A DNA stretch of 64,000 nt from assembly GCF_900580865.1 (NCBI RefSeq), contig NZ_UTBZ01000026.1, forward strand, positions 62,001 to 126,000. Reading direction: 5' to 3'. This stretch comes from Pseudomonas viridiflava (GTDB lineage: Bacteria; Pseudomonadota; Gammaproteobacteria; Pseudomonadales; Pseudomonadaceae). This document shows positions 1 through 8,781 of this stretch, piece by piece. The notes under the pieces were generated by a model. The model had not been told where the DNA came from, searched no databases, and saw nothing but the letters and a program-made list of their open reading frames with translations. A program made the position numbers and the translations under genes. How positions within the stretch are numbered: the stretch's first letter is position 1; each line of letters begins with the position of its first letter.

Positions 1-89
1 CCGCGAACTCAGCTAGGCTCAGGGCGAAGCTGCCAGATTGGCCAGAAAGCCTGGATGACATAGCATCTACTCGCTTAATAAAACTGTCA

Positions 90-107
90 TTCAGTTCACG
101 AACTGAA
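90..107. promoter_or_regulatory. 18-bp palindrome upstream of the secreted repeat protein
   Basis: Perfect 8-base arms TTCAGTTC and GAACTGAA around AC, about 60 bases upstream of the start codon at 169. There is no T-tract, so an operator is more likely than a terminator. The binding protein is unknown. Confidence 0.35.
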
Positions 108-168
108 CTATTGGGTCGCTGTAACTCTCAGGCCTGCGAAGCTAGGATTTTCTAACAAGGGTTTCATT

Positions 169-624
169 ATGAAAAAAATTGGAATTGCAATTGCCACCTT
201 GATGCTCATACCCGCATTCGCGTACAGCGCTCCTCCCGAAGCGATTAGCGCGATGAGAGAGCAGATTGAAGCCAGATACCCTGATAACTTCTCTATGCAA
301 AAAGTGCTTCTCAGCGACCAAATTAGCTCCTATGACTTCCTTGAGAAATACAACCCAAGCACGTTACCTGCTGGACTATTGGAGAAGATAAAGGGTCCAA
401 TCGAAGCGAGATACCCCAGCAATTATTCGATGCAGAAAACGCTCATCGTTGATCAGGTTGAGAGCTATGAATTTCTCAAAACCTACGAACCTGACGGAAT
501 GCCCGCAGAGACTTTAAGCAGAACATCAACAAAAATCGCTGCCCGATACCCTTATAACTTTTCCATGCAAAAAACTTTAATCGTGGACCAAGTCCAATCC
601 TATATTGAGCTACACGGGCAGTAA
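169..624 (+). CDS. Small exported protein built of three tandem repeats (prophage cargo)
   Basis: 151 residues with an N-terminal signal peptide (Lys-Lys, hydrophobic core, cleavage near AYSA at about residue 21). The mature chain is three repeats of about 40 residues, each carrying ARYPxNxSMQK, then a DQxxSY block, with linkers such as GMPAETL. AAGGG lies 7 bases before ATG. It is transcribed against the late operon and ends just before the neck gene, a typical cargo position at the edge of head genes. No known family recognised. It probably acts in the periplasm or outside the cell; function is unknown. Confidence 0.75.
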   Translation: MKKIGIAIATLMLIPAFAYSAPPEAISAMREQIEARYPDNFSMQKVLLSDQISSYDFLEKYNPSTLPAGLLEKIKGPIEARYPSNYSMQKTLIVDQVESYEFLKTYEPDGMPAETLSRTSTKIAARYPYNFSMQKTLIVDQVQSYIELHGQ

Positions 625-640
625 CTAAGCACTAAGTCGC

Positions 641-1033
641 TCACACTCTTAACTGAGCGGTCCACGTCGCGTCAGCAGGATCGGCAGACACGTTCATCAC
701 GCGCATGCCGTTGACGATATCGCCGATGGCGGGCTCGGCCGGTTCAGCTGTTGGCGAGCCCGCCTCCGAAACGAACAGCTCGTTTTGCAGCACCAGTAGC
801 TTCTTGTCGGTGGTTTGGACCAGTGAGCCGTCGATTTCCTTGGACAAATAGCTACCCAAGACGCCGCGCCCCATGTAAATGATGGTGGTCTCTGGCGTTT
901 CGCCGCCCAGGTCGGGGTCATACTCGCCCGCGACCTTACGCACACCGGTCACCGTCTTTACCGCATCAGCGAGGCCGTCAGGATCTTCGAACGCCTCAGC
1001 CATTTCAGTCTGAATCTCTTCGCGCATACCCAT
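641..1033 (-). CDS. Phage neck / head-completion protein (hypothetical)
   Basis: 131 residues, starting two bases after the upstream gene stops; the start at 1033 (MGMREE) avoids an overlap that a longer reading would need. Acidic N-terminal part (EEIQTEMAEAFED), then a beta-rich middle with IIYMGRG. Its place after the capsid, HeH and connector-like genes is where head-tail joining proteins sit, so a neck role is inferred from position. No domain is recognised with confidence. Confidence 0.6.
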   Translation of the reverse strand: MGMREEIQTEMAEAFEDPDGLADAVKTVTGVRKVAGEYDPDLGGETPETTIIYMGRGVLGSYLSKEIDGSLVQTTDKKLLVLQNELFVSEAGSPTAEPAEPAIGDIVNGMRVMNVSADPADATWTAQLRV

Positions 1034-1035
1034 GA

Positions 1036-1413
1036 TCAGATCCTTTTCAGCATCATCACGCCGGAGCGCTTGATCCAAGGCTCTAGCAGCGCCAGCGCGA
1101 AGTTCACACTCGCCGACTGATCAGTAGATCCGGCCACGTAGGTCTTGCTCACAGACGTACCGGACTGAGCCGAAACCGTCTTACTCTGCACTTCCTTATG
1201 CGTGGACGTGTACAGCTTGCCCGTCGCCGCCTCTTTGGCGACCTGAGCGCCGGCTGTTTTGATCTCAGTCGGAACCGGATCAGGAACAGCCCGCTTAATC
1301 TTGGTCGTGAGCCAGGCATTGGCCATGGTCACGGCAAGGACCGGATCACCGGTACCGGCCCAGCCAGGACCGAGCTGGGCGTCAACATCGGCTACGGTGA
1401 TGAAGTCGGTCAT
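1036..1413 (-). CDS. Head-tail connector-like protein
   Basis: 125 residues. The N-terminal helix-rich part (FITVADVDAQLG, then a run of Ala-rich helix and P-x-P-TEIK) resembles gp6/DnaT-like adaptor proteins of siphophage necks, followed by a Ser/Thr-rich stretch and a C-terminal LALLEPWIKR helix. In these families the protein closes the portal ring and docks the tail. Assignment rests on general pattern and on its position between the capsid and neck genes. Confidence 0.55.
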   Translation of the reverse strand: MTDFITVADVDAQLGPGWAGTGDPVLAVTMANAWLTTKIKRAVPDPVPTEIKTAGAQVAKEAATGKLYTSTHKEVQSKTVSAQSGTSVSKTYVAGSTDQSASVNFALALLEPWIKRSGVMMLKRI

Positions 1414-1423
1414 GTGCTTGTCC

Positions 1424-1729
1424 TTATTCCGCCGGCACCAAGGCCTGCAGGTCTTCTTTCTTGGCGGTCGGATCGAAGGCGATGCCCTTCTCGGTCAGCC
1501 ATTCTTTCAACTGGGGAACCTTCATTTTCAGAGGGTCGGTTTCCGGGGCTTCCTGCTCATTGCCGTCGGATACCTTGATGCCAGCCGCTTGGTAGGCATC
1601 GACGATATCCGGGGCATCGCCATCGACGACCACCTCGGTAGCGGAGCCGATGACACCGAAGAATTCGCTCAGCAGGCGATAGCACACGCCGCGCTCTTTG
1701 CCTGGCTTGTCCGTGTAGATCACTTTCAT
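1424..1729 (-). CDS. Small phage protein with C-terminal HeH/LEM-like domain
   Basis: 101 residues. The first 55 residues form a mixed alpha/beta segment (MKVIYTDKPG onward); after an acidic linker the last 35 residues (MKVPQLKEWL, then AKKEDLQALVP) match the helix-extended-loop-helix pattern of HeH/LEM domains, a SAP-like nucleic-acid-binding fold common in phage head operons. It lies directly downstream of the major capsid gene. Its precise role in the virion is unknown. Confidence 0.6.
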   Translation of the reverse strand: MKVIYTDKPGKERGVCYRLLSEFFGVIGSATEVVVDGDAPDIVDAYQAAGIKVSDGNEQEAPETDPLKMKVPQLKEWLTEKGIAFDPTAKKEDLQALVPAE

Positions 1730-1784
1730 AAGTCACCTCAAAAGCAACCCGGCGCCATACGGGCGCCAGGTTGTGTGGGCCGAG

Positions 1785-2762
1785 TTACGGCGTGGTGGTA
1801 CCGCTGATCACAGCGGCGAATGGGACCTGCTTGCGGCTGAACACGCGCTGCCAGTTGGCTGCGGCGGCGTATTGGGTCGCGGTCGGGCTGAGGTTCTGAG
1901 CCTCGGAGCCTTTCCAGCTGAAACCAGCAGGCTGGAGGATGTAGGTCTTCCGCTCCCACAGCACTTCCGCACCGCCGCCGTTGCCGCCGCCCGGCTTACG
2001 CTCCAGCTCGACCGGCACCTTTGGAGCACCTTCGCCGTAGCCGAACGCGCCCTGCCCGAAGAACACCGACAGGTACTTGCCCGCGCCGTAGATCAGGCCG
2101 TCATCCATGAACACCGGTTTACCCAGGTAGGTAGCAAGGATGATCTTGCCGTCGGAGTCGCGCAGGTACTCGATCAGGTCTTGCTTGACCATCTGATTCA
2201 TCACGACCGAGTGCACGCCGATCGCGCCGAACTGATCAGCAGCATCACCGGCGGTAAACGCGGCATCCTGAAAGGCGTTGGCGTTGATGGTCGCGCCCGC
2301 GTCGATAACCATGTCACCGCCGTTATTGGCGATGTTCGAGGCGATGATGCCGCGAGCGGCGCCCAGGGTGTACCGCTGCCACTGACGGGTCCAGTAGGTG
2401 CCGAAGCGGTTCCGGATCTGCTGCTGAGGCTCGGTATTGGCGAGTTCGGCAGTCAGATCGGTTACGCCGTAGCCTTTGTTGAGGTACAGGACACGGGCAC
2501 GCATGCTGTCCTGCTCAACCTTGCCGACTTCGCCCTGATCGTTCGGGTCATCGTTGCTGATGTTTGGGGCTTCATCAGCGTTGAGATCCTGCCAGTAGCT
2601 GATCTCCGCGGTGCCTTGACTACCGGACGCGATCGCGTCCAGTACAGGCGAGCGAGTCACGATGCCCGACTCGTATACAGCAGTCTTTTCCGGGCTGTTA
2701 ACCGGCGCCAGGGAGGCGTAGTAGTCGCCGACGAAGATGTCGGTCAGTTGGGTAGTTGCCAT
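1785..2762 (-). CDS. Major capsid protein
   Basis: 325 residues, length and pattern typical of Gp13-like/HK97-fold major capsid proteins: an N-terminal MATTQLTDIFVGDYY start, a YGVTDLTAE strand region, a conserved Trp/Arg-rich TRQWQRY helix, an Ala-rich spine and a VVMNQMVKQDLI segment. It follows the scaffold gene by three bases, giving the usual scaffold-capsid pairing. No protease gene is seen upstream, so head maturation may rely on a separate scaffold rather than on a cleaved delta domain. Confidence 0.85.
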   Translation of the reverse strand: MATTQLTDIFVGDYYASLAPVNSPEKTAVYESGIVTRSPVLDAIASGSQGTAEISYWQDLNADEAPNISNDDPNDQGEVGKVEQDSMRARVLYLNKGYGVTDLTAELANTEPQQQIRNRFGTYWTRQWQRYTLGAARGIIASNIANNGGDMVIDAGATINANAFQDAAFTAGDAADQFGAIGVHSVVMNQMVKQDLIEYLRDSDGKIILATYLGKPVFMDDGLIYGAGKYLSVFFGQGAFGYGEGAPKVPVELERKPGGGNGGGAEVLWERKTYILQPAGFSWKGSEAQNLSPTATQYAAAANWQRVFSRKQVPFAAVISGTTTP

Positions 2763-2765
2763 GGA

Positions 2766-3503
2766 TTAAGTTCCTTTGGTGGCCTGGAGTTTTTTGAATG
2801 CGTCAGGGTTGTCCCGGGCCAGCGCGGCGCGCTCCTGCTCGGTGTACTCGCCCCATTTCTTCGTGGCCTTGCCACCGTTGTCGCCGATCTGCCCGGCGCC
2901 CTGAGCCCTTGGCCACAGGTGTGTTGCTGTTTCACGCAGCGATTCCGCCCATTCGAGCGGCGACAGCGGAGTTTTTCCGTCCTTCCCGTAAACGACCTCG
3001 CCGTCACGGTCCGTGGCAATTGCCTCGCCGTCTTCACTGAGTTTGAAAGTGCCCCGAGCGCGCAGGATGATGTCCTCGGCAGCCTCGGGAAGCGCGCCGG
3101 CCTTGATGGCGGCAGCGCGGATGGAGTCGGCCAGCACCTTGTCGCTGTACTTGGCAGCGAATGCTTCAGCCTTGTCGGCACGGGCCTTTTCGGCGGCCAG
3201 CTTGGCGTCGTAGTCGGTGCGCAGGCGCTCGGTACGGCGGGTGATGACCTCGTCCAGCTTGCCCTCGGCAATCAGCTTGGTCTCTTCATCCTGGCCAACC
3301 TTGGTCAGCAGCCCTTTCACCGCTGCGATGTCCAGGCCTTCGAACTGGGACTTGAAGCCTTCCAGTTCTGTTTTAGTGGTCCGGAGCGAGCCAAGCAGCT
3401 CGGTGTTTTTGTTCTTGAGGCCCATGGTCGCCGCTTCCACAGCTTCGGCGATCGCGGATTTAACTGCCGGGTCTTCAAGATCAATCTGGTTTTCGTCTGC
3501 CAC
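2766..3503 (-). CDS. Capsid scaffolding protein
   Basis: 245 residues, highly charged and mostly helical: an acidic N-terminus (DENQIDLEDPAVK), a long coiled-coil region (about residues 25-125), then a C-terminal segment with a GEYTEQERAAL helix. This matches scaffolds encoded just before capsid genes. The GTG start at 3503 is chosen because AAGGGG precedes it; an ATG at 3545 would lie directly on the T-tract of the upstream terminator with no ribosome binding site. Confidence 0.75.
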   Translation of the reverse strand: MADENQIDLEDPAVKSAIAEAVEAATMGLKNKNTELLGSLRTTKTELEGFKSQFEGLDIAAVKGLLTKVGQDEETKLIAEGKLDEVITRRTERLRTDYDAKLAAEKARADKAEAFAAKYSDKVLADSIRAAAIKAGALPEAAEDIILRARGTFKLSEDGEAIATDRDGEVVYGKDGKTPLSPLEWAESLRETATHLWPRAQGAGQIGDNGGKATKKWGEYTEQERAALARDNPDAFKKLQATKGT

Positions 3504-3545
3504 TTGGTGCACCCCTTGGGTTTGGTCGGCCCGCTTTGCAGGCAT

Positions 3546-3571
3546 AAAAAAACCCCGGCATAGCCGAGGTT
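3546..3571 (-). terminator. Rho-independent terminator after the DUF2971 gene
   Basis: On the minus strand: arms AACCTCGGC and GCCGGGGTT (one mismatch, loop TAT) followed by seven T. It begins about 30 bases after the DUF2971 stop codon and immediately precedes the scaffold gene, so late transcripts must read through it. Confidence 0.8.
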
Positions 3572-3601
3572 CAGGTAGTAAAAATTAGATTGAATTACTA
3601 T

Positions 3602-4435
3602 TTACGCAGGCAACTCCTGCACATCGATTACAGAATAAAATAGAATCTGCTCGTACAAATCAGAAGTTAAGAAGTCACCTTTATAACCCAGCGCTCTAAA
3701 TTCTTTTTCTCTGGAATTTTTATCAGGCATATTTAGCCTAGGGTCGAACTCAATAGCATCTATCAAACTTCCCAACTCAACATCTAGGCCTAAAACTTTT
3801 GGAAATGGAGAATGCGAATCAGCCAGAGCCACTATTAGTCTAACCTCCGCCTCATGCGAGAAGCCCGCACGTTTACTCAAAAGCAGGTTTGCCCTATTGC
3901 TAGAAAGCTTGAAAACTTCTGTACCGTGGGCCTTTAGCATATTCCAAAGCTTCTGCTCCCACTCTGGCCTCAAGACGTAGTCGACCTGGCCTATGAAAGA
4001 AGACGCCCCTTCATAGGTAATCAATGCTTGGTTCATCGCTGCAATGAGCTTTCTTGGAGTACTTGTAACTTTTACGCCTTCCTCATCCGGAACCTGATTC
4101 TCACCGAGCCTCGTTTCTTTCACCACGCGGGAATAGGCGCGCAATAGGGTGTCGGAATCCTTCGTTAAGGACCAACTTTGAGCAAATATCGGAGGCAGAT
4201 CATTTCCAACAATTACTTGAGGTGAGTAATTATTTCCACACCTGTATGACACGCCAATCTTGGCTTCCATGCTTTCAAAAGGATCATCCCAGAAATGGGG
4301 AGGAACCAAAACCAACTTATTACTAGTAAAAACCTCAACCAAACGTTTTTTAGGAAATATCCTGTAAATAGGGACGTCAAGATCGTCAATCCCTATAACT
4401 TTGCATCCACTAAGATTTTTATCCGTAATACCCAT
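3602..4435 (-). CDS. DUF2971-like protein, cargo gene inside the head operon
   Basis: 277 residues. It shows the DUF2971 signature: an N-terminal LVLVPPHFWDDPFE segment, a central FAQSWSL motif and a later EAEVRLIVAL strand. The biochemical role of the family is unknown. The gene is visibly more AT-rich than its neighbours, separates the adaptor and scaffold genes that normally adjoin, and has its own terminator, so it looks like an inserted cargo gene expressed in the lysogen. No clear promoter was found in the 39 bases upstream. Confidence 0.75.
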   Translation of the reverse strand: MGITDKNLSGCKVIGIDDLDVPIYRIFPKKRLVEVFTSNKLVLVPPHFWDDPFESMEAKIGVSYRCGNNYSPQVIVGNDLPPIFAQSWSLTKDSDTLLRAYSRVVKETRLGENQVPDEEGVKVTSTPRKLIAAMNQALITYEGASSFIGQVDYVLRPEWEQKLWNMLKAHGTEVFKLSSNRANLLLSKRAGFSHEAEVRLIVALADSHSPFPKVLGLDVELGSLIDAIEFDPRLNMPDKNSREKEFRALGYKGDFLTSDLYEQILFYSVIDVQELPA

Positions 4436-4474
4436 CAGCCGAGTCCTAGTAATGGCACATCCGACAGTCTGATA

Positions 4475-4963
4475 TCAGAAAGACACTACGATCAACCCCC
4501 GCATCAACAAGTAGTCAGAAAATTGTGTCCTGCTCGGCGCGTACGGCGGCGGACGCATGCGCAGGCCGGGCGTACCTCGGTTGAGTCGCGTGCGCCGGCC
4601 GCTCGGCTCAGTGCAATGCGTCGGCTCTTCGATCTGGAATCCTTGCTCGACGGCGTACATTTCAGCAGCAAGCCGCACCTGGCCCCACTCAAGCTCAAAG
4701 GGCACGAACGTCTCGGAAAGCGTTTGGTATTCAATCTTGCAGTCACGCCGGGGCCAGGCCATCGCCTGATCAGGGTTGGCCTTGCCCCCCTTCCACTGGC
4801 GGCCATTGATATCGGCGGCAGCGCGCAGCAACAGTTCGACCTGGTCAGCCTCAGCTTCAGGTATCCGGAATCCGTAGTAGTCGCGGTAGAAGGTCAGCTT
4901 CTCCAGCGGCACGAAGCTATTCGCGTCTGGCCTGCCCTTCCCGTCCTCAACGATGATCTGCAT
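4475..4963 (-). CDS. DnaT-like/adaptor family phage head protein
   Basis: 162 residues. The start MQIIVEDGKGRPDANSFV resembles the phage adaptor family labelled DnaT-like, in which IVEDGxG-ANSYV is typical; a central QWKGGKANPDQAMAWPR block (residues about 57-73) is also family-like. The tail after residue 125 is Pro/Arg-rich and diverges, perhaps because the downstream cargo insertion altered the 3' end. Lies 8 bases after the MuF-like gene. A structural joining role is inferred. Confidence 0.55.
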   Translation of the reverse strand: MQIIVEDGKGRPDANSFVPLEKLTFYRDYYGFRIPEAEADQVELLLRAAADINGRQWKGGKANPDQAMAWPRRDCKIEYQTLSETFVPFELEWGQVRLAAEMYAVEQGFQIEEPTHCTEPSGRRTRLNRGTPGLRMRPPPYAPSRTQFSDYLLMRGLIVVSF

Positions 4964-4971
4964 GCGCTATC

Positions 4972-6084
4972 TCAACCTGGTTGAGCGCCGAGTGTAACGC
5001 CTGCTCGGGTGAACATGTCAGGCTCTACATCCTTCAACTGCGCCAGCGTCAGCGGCTTGAACGATTTGTCGAGCTGCAGCTTGGCGAACTTCTCCGGCGT
5101 CAGCCCGCCATCGCGGAACAACTTGCCCCGGACTGGACCTAGGGCGTGATCCTGAAAGCTCGCTGGCTGCGTTGCCAGCCACTCGTAATAGTTCAGGCCT
5201 GCGTCGACCTGGGCTCCACCGTTATCGCCCACCGATGCGCGTGTGGAGTCCTTAGCGAACATCTCCGAAAGCTTGGTGGTCGGCACCGTGGTTGACCGGC
5301 AGTTGATATGCGCCGGCGGCAGCGGACCTTTGCCCAGATCGAAGCGCATGCCATCCAGACCCTTGCACTGCTGTGAAGTCTTGCGATCGAGTGTCGACAC
5401 CCAGCGGTAGCCCAGTACCACGTCACTGTTGGCCTTCAGCGTTTCCATCCGCGCCGTGGTGGCGACATGCTGGATCGCAGTCTGCACCACAGAGGCGGCG
5501 TTGCGATTGCTCACCGCAAGAACGCCGTCCGTGAAGTTTTGCGCCGCGGTACCGCGAATCGCCTGGATGATCTGGGCGTTCGTCTGGCCTTGGCCGAAAC
5601 CAAGCCGGATTGTGTTCGTGACTCGCATCGTCTCGGTGCGCGTCCAGCCACTGACGAAGCTCTTCAGCAGCTTGCCGCCATCGATGCCCTTCACCTGCAG
5701 AGGATAGGAGAACACCGCCGCGCGGACCACCGTGTTGGTCGGCACCACCGCGTCGATAGACAGCGCATTGCTCAGGCTGTTGGCCTCAAAGGTAGACTCA
5801 TACAGCGCGATATCGACCAGATCGGCCTGCACCAAGTCGCCATAGGCCTTGTAGATGTCCAGCAGCTTTCCGTCCACCCGGGCCAGGAACTGCTCAAGGC
5901 GATCCCGGCTGTAGGTGGTCAGCTCCTTGCGGGTCAATTGCTCGCGCACCAGCTTGTCGATCTGGCGCAGGTACGTCTCGAACTTTTTGACCTCGCCAGC
6001 CTTAAGCCGCTCCAGCATTACCGAGTGGCGCGTCGCCTGCTCCAGCAGTTGGCTGTCCGCCTGCGCCAGGTTTGTCGATGGCAT
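4972..6084 (-). CDS. MuF-like / SPP1 gp7-like head morphogenesis protein
   Basis: 370 residues. N-terminal helical region (about 1-150), then the gp7/MuF core with the pattern YRWVSTLDRKTSQQCKGLDG and PPAHINCRSTTVP (about residues 235-275), a Cys/His-containing signature of this family. These minor head proteins bind the portal and may be carried in the capsid. Start 6084 overlaps the portal end by 83 bases; an internal ATG at 6018 is the alternative. Confidence 0.85.
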   Translation of the reverse strand: MPSTNLAQADSQLLEQATRHSVMLERLKAGEVKKFETYLRQIDKLVREQLTRKELTTYSRDRLEQFLARVDGKLLDIYKAYGDLVQADLVDIALYESTFEANSLSNALSIDAVVPTNTVVRAAVFSYPLQVKGIDGGKLLKSFVSGWTRTETMRVTNTIRLGFGQGQTNAQIIQAIRGTAAQNFTDGVLAVSNRNAASVVQTAIQHVATTARMETLKANSDVVLGYRWVSTLDRKTSQQCKGLDGMRFDLGKGPLPPAHINCRSTTVPTTKLSEMFAKDSTRASVGDNGGAQVDAGLNYYEWLATQPASFQDHALGPVRGKLFRDGGLTPEKFAKLQLDKSFKPLTLAQLKDVEPDMFTRAGVTLGAQPG

Positions 6085-7462
6085 CGTCTTTATCCAGGTT
6101 GATGCCGGCCGACTCGCGCTCATCGCTGATCAGGTCGGCTTCGTCTTCGTATGGGCGATCCGGCAGTTTGGCGGTGGTGAGGTACTGCCAGTAGGTGTCG
6201 GCGCTGATCGTGCCGGCCATCACGCCCTTGAGCAGCTCGGCAAGCACTTGGGCATCGACTACGGGGGTCACAAATTCAGGGTTCACCTTGAACTTGACCT
6301 GTTTGGGGTCGTAGCCCTTCCACTCCGCTGCGTAACGCAGGCCCTGCTCCACTGCCTCTGCCACCGTAACGACAATGCTGTGCAACGTGGCGTGCTGATC
6401 GTTCTGACGTGTTTTGCGCGCCTCACCCGACTCGGTTCCGCCGATGTCCATGACCTTGGCGCCGGCTTCAAGCGCGGCGTTCTTCTGGTCATCCATGGCT
6501 TTGCGGACGGCTTCGACGCCTGCGCCCTGGAACTCCAAGTAGCCACACGAACCGCTCGGACCTAAGTCCCATGCAGCTGATGGGCCAGTTACGCTTAGTT
6601 CGACCGACTCATCCATGCCGGCAACCCAAGGTTGCGGGTGACTGGTCTGGTGTAGCGCAGTGAAGTAGTCAGCGCTCAGCTGGTAGGACTTCAACGCGGC
6701 GCGCGCCATCGTGAGCAGTGGAACCTCGTCCACTTCTGGTGAATTGTCGGTCGAGCCGCAATAGATCACCGGTAGGTAGGACAGGCCTTTGACCAGTCGG
6801 TTGTTGGTGCCGGTGGTGCCGAGGGGTTTCTCCTCCTCGACAATGTCGCCACCTTCGTTCCGCACAGCGGTGTAACAGGTTTCGCCTTGCATGAAGAACT
6901 CGCGGAACACCGTGTCGCAGTCATGGCTGTAGCGGTCGCCGCCCTTCTTTCGGAACTCCCGGAACACTGAAAGGACCAGATCTTGCCGCCCACCTTGATC
7001 AGCGGTGTCCCAGTTGATGGCGTTGCGCGTGGCGTACGTTGAGAAGTACGGCTCGCCACGATCATCGATGTTTACCACCAGGGGAACACGACCGTGAGAG
7101 ATAGCCTGCCGCACCATGCGGAAGAACAACTGCTTCAGGCCGAAGCCGTCAGAGGTGGCGTTGTCCTCCAGCCCCTTCAGGCCGGAGGGCAGCTCAATCT
7201 CCGGAATCAGCCTGGAAACCAGCCCCATCATCGATCGCAGCGAGTCGCGCACCCAGTGTTCGTACTGAGCCCGGTTTGTGTAGTTCTCGTAGAGATACTT
7301 GTTGCCCGCGCCGTCGAGCTTCTCAGCTTCGACCATTCCGCTCGGCCTGGGCAGGTTGCGCTCGTTACGCTTCACGGCGCACTCACCCTCGAGCGCATCG
7401 TCCATCATTTCCCACTCGACGATGTGCGCGTCGTAGTCAGGGTTTGTCGATTGCACTGGCAT
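6002..7462 (-). CDS. Portal protein (DUF4055 family)
   Basis: 486 residues. Family traits of DUF4055 portals are visible: early helical PDYDAHIVEWEMMDDAL, the YTNRAQYEHWV segment, a central long helix LLTMARAALKSYQLSADYF, and the SGEARKTRQNDQHATLH segment of the stem/wing. It forms the dodecameric DNA gate at one capsid vertex. The start shares one base with the terminase stop codon (TGATG), indicating translational coupling. Confidence 0.85.
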   Translation of the reverse strand: MPVQSTNPDYDAHIVEWEMMDDALEGECAVKRNERNLPRPSGMVEAEKLDGAGNKYLYENYTNRAQYEHWVRDSLRSMMGLVSRLIPEIELPSGLKGLEDNATSDGFGLKQLFFRMVRQAISHGRVPLVVNIDDRGEPYFSTYATRNAINWDTADQGGRQDLVLSVFREFRKKGGDRYSHDCDTVFREFFMQGETCYTAVRNEGGDIVEEEKPLGTTGTNNRLVKGLSYLPVIYCGSTDNSPEVDEVPLLTMARAALKSYQLSADYFTALHQTSHPQPWVAGMDESVELSVTGPSAAWDLGPSGSCGYLEFQGAGVEAVRKAMDDQKNAALEAGAKVMDIGGTESGEARKTRQNDQHATLHSIVVTVAEAVEQGLRYAAEWKGYDPKQVKFKVNPEFVTPVVDAQVLAELLKGVMAGTISADTYWQYLTTAKLPDRPYEDEADLISDERESAGINLDKDDAIDKPGAGGQPTAGAGDAPLGNAGAA

Positions 7463-8781
7463 CAGGCCAAGCCTCCAATTCGGCGTGTTCCGCCTGTGCG
7501 TGTTTTGATCGGGTACCGCTTGGCAATGAAGTAGCCAGGGGCATCCACCAGGTGGTCGTAGCCGGCCTTCTTGTCGGGCTCGCCCTTGTCCGTGTAAATC
7601 TGGCGCTCCAGGCACTGCGTGTATTTCGGACACTGGTCGACGTTGACCAGATATCGATGCTCGCCGTAGGTATTGGCGAACATCGCGCACATGGCGTTGA
7701 CCCGATCCTTCACAGCGGGGTTCGTCGAATCCACCACTACGGTAAATCCAGCCTTTTTCAGCAGTGACAGGTCAGATTCGCTTGCGCTCTTGCTGCTTGT
7801 GTTCTGACCGCTGGCGTCCGGGTAGATCGCAATGCTGTGATCAGGAAAGCGGAGCTTGATCTTCTCGATCATCTCAGGCGTGTCCCGCACATCTGAAAAC
7901 TCGCTGAGCGCCAGTGGCAGGTCATCGCGAATTACGTGCACGACTGCCGCCATCTTCATGACGTTGAAGTCCATGCCGATGTGCAAGGCCTCGCCGCGCT
8001 TGATGGTTTCGCTGGTGCGGTTCGCCTCACGATTGAACGTGTAGTAGACAACACCCGCGTAGTTCTCAAAGCTGGCCTCGTATTCCTGCCGAAAGGTTCG
8101 AGGGTCCATCTTGCGACGGGCCGCGTCCAACTCTTCAGCCGGCACGTTGCCGCCATCAAGCGAGGTGTAGAGCCAGCTCTTGTGGTCGGGTTCATGCCCC
8201 GGCCGGCCGTCTTGGAACGTGTCGTAGCAGTGATTGAAACCCTTGGGTGTGCCGATGCGTAGCGCGTGACCGCCCTTCCGCATGCCGATGCCCGGTATCG
8301 AGTATTGGCAGGTCGAGAGCATCGGCCGAAGGACTTCTTCCCATGCTTCCCACGGGCAGTCCGCCCATTCATCCACCAGGACGAAGAACAGACCGGAGCC
8401 GCGCAGATTATCGTAGTTGTCGAGCCCTACCACGCGCATGACGTGGCCAGACTTGAGCGTGATCGAGCATTCCGTTTCGTTCGGACGGTGTGCACGCCAC
8501 GCTTCAGGGATTGCCTGCTTCAGCCGACGCCAGAACACGCGCTTGGCCTGCTTGAAGGTCGGCGCGCCGTACCAGATTTCATCCTCGACGCTCACGCCCC
8601 ACTCAGCAGCCAGCCGAGCAGCGCGTCGCATCTCAGCCTTACCTAAGAAAGTCTTGCCAAACCGTCGACCACAAACCGCATCGCGGAATCGCGCCTGAGG
8701 CTGGAAGCCCCAGCAGTAAATGTTCGCCTGTTTCGGCGTCAGCTTTACCGGCGGGTCATAGGTACGGGGTAGCGGGGACAT
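7462..8781 (-). CDS. terL: Terminase large subunit (TerL)
   Basis: About 439 residues. Packaging ATPase: Walker A CGRRFGKTFLGK near residue 35, Walker B LFFVLVDEWAD near 105, and a C-terminal RNase H-like nuclease with acidic GMDFNVMK and IYPDASG strands. It cuts and pumps DNA through the portal. A nearby ATG at 8787 is an equally possible start; a GGAG lies just upstream of both. Overlaps the small-subunit end by 26 bases. Confidence 0.92.
   Translation of the reverse strand: MSPLPRTYDPPVKLTPKQANIYCWGFQPQARFRDAVCGRRFGKTFLGKAEMRRAARLAAEWGVSVEDEIWYGAPTFKQAKRVFWRRLKQAIPEAWRAHRPNETECSITLKSGHVMRVVGLDNYDNLRGSGLFFVLVDEWADCPWEAWEEVLRPMLSTCQYSIPGIGMRKGGHALRIGTPKGFNHCYDTFQDGRPGHEPDHKSWLYTSLDGGNVPAEELDAARRKMDPRTFRQEYEASFENYAGVVYYTFNREANRTSETIKRGEALHIGMDFNVMKMAAVVHVIRDDLPLALSEFSDVRDTPEMIEKIKLRFPDHSIAIYPDASGQNTSSKSASESDLSLLKKAGFTVVVDSTNPAVKDRVNAMCAMFANTYGEHRYLVNVDQCPKYTQCLERQIYTDKGEPDKKAGYDHLVDAPGYFIAKRYPIKTRTGGTRRIGGLA

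Noticed and set aside
1773..3563. Long plus-strand open frame opposite the capsid and scaffold genes
   Set aside because: Antisense shadow of high-GC coding DNA; no ribosome binding site, odd composition, and the minus-strand genes are clearly real.
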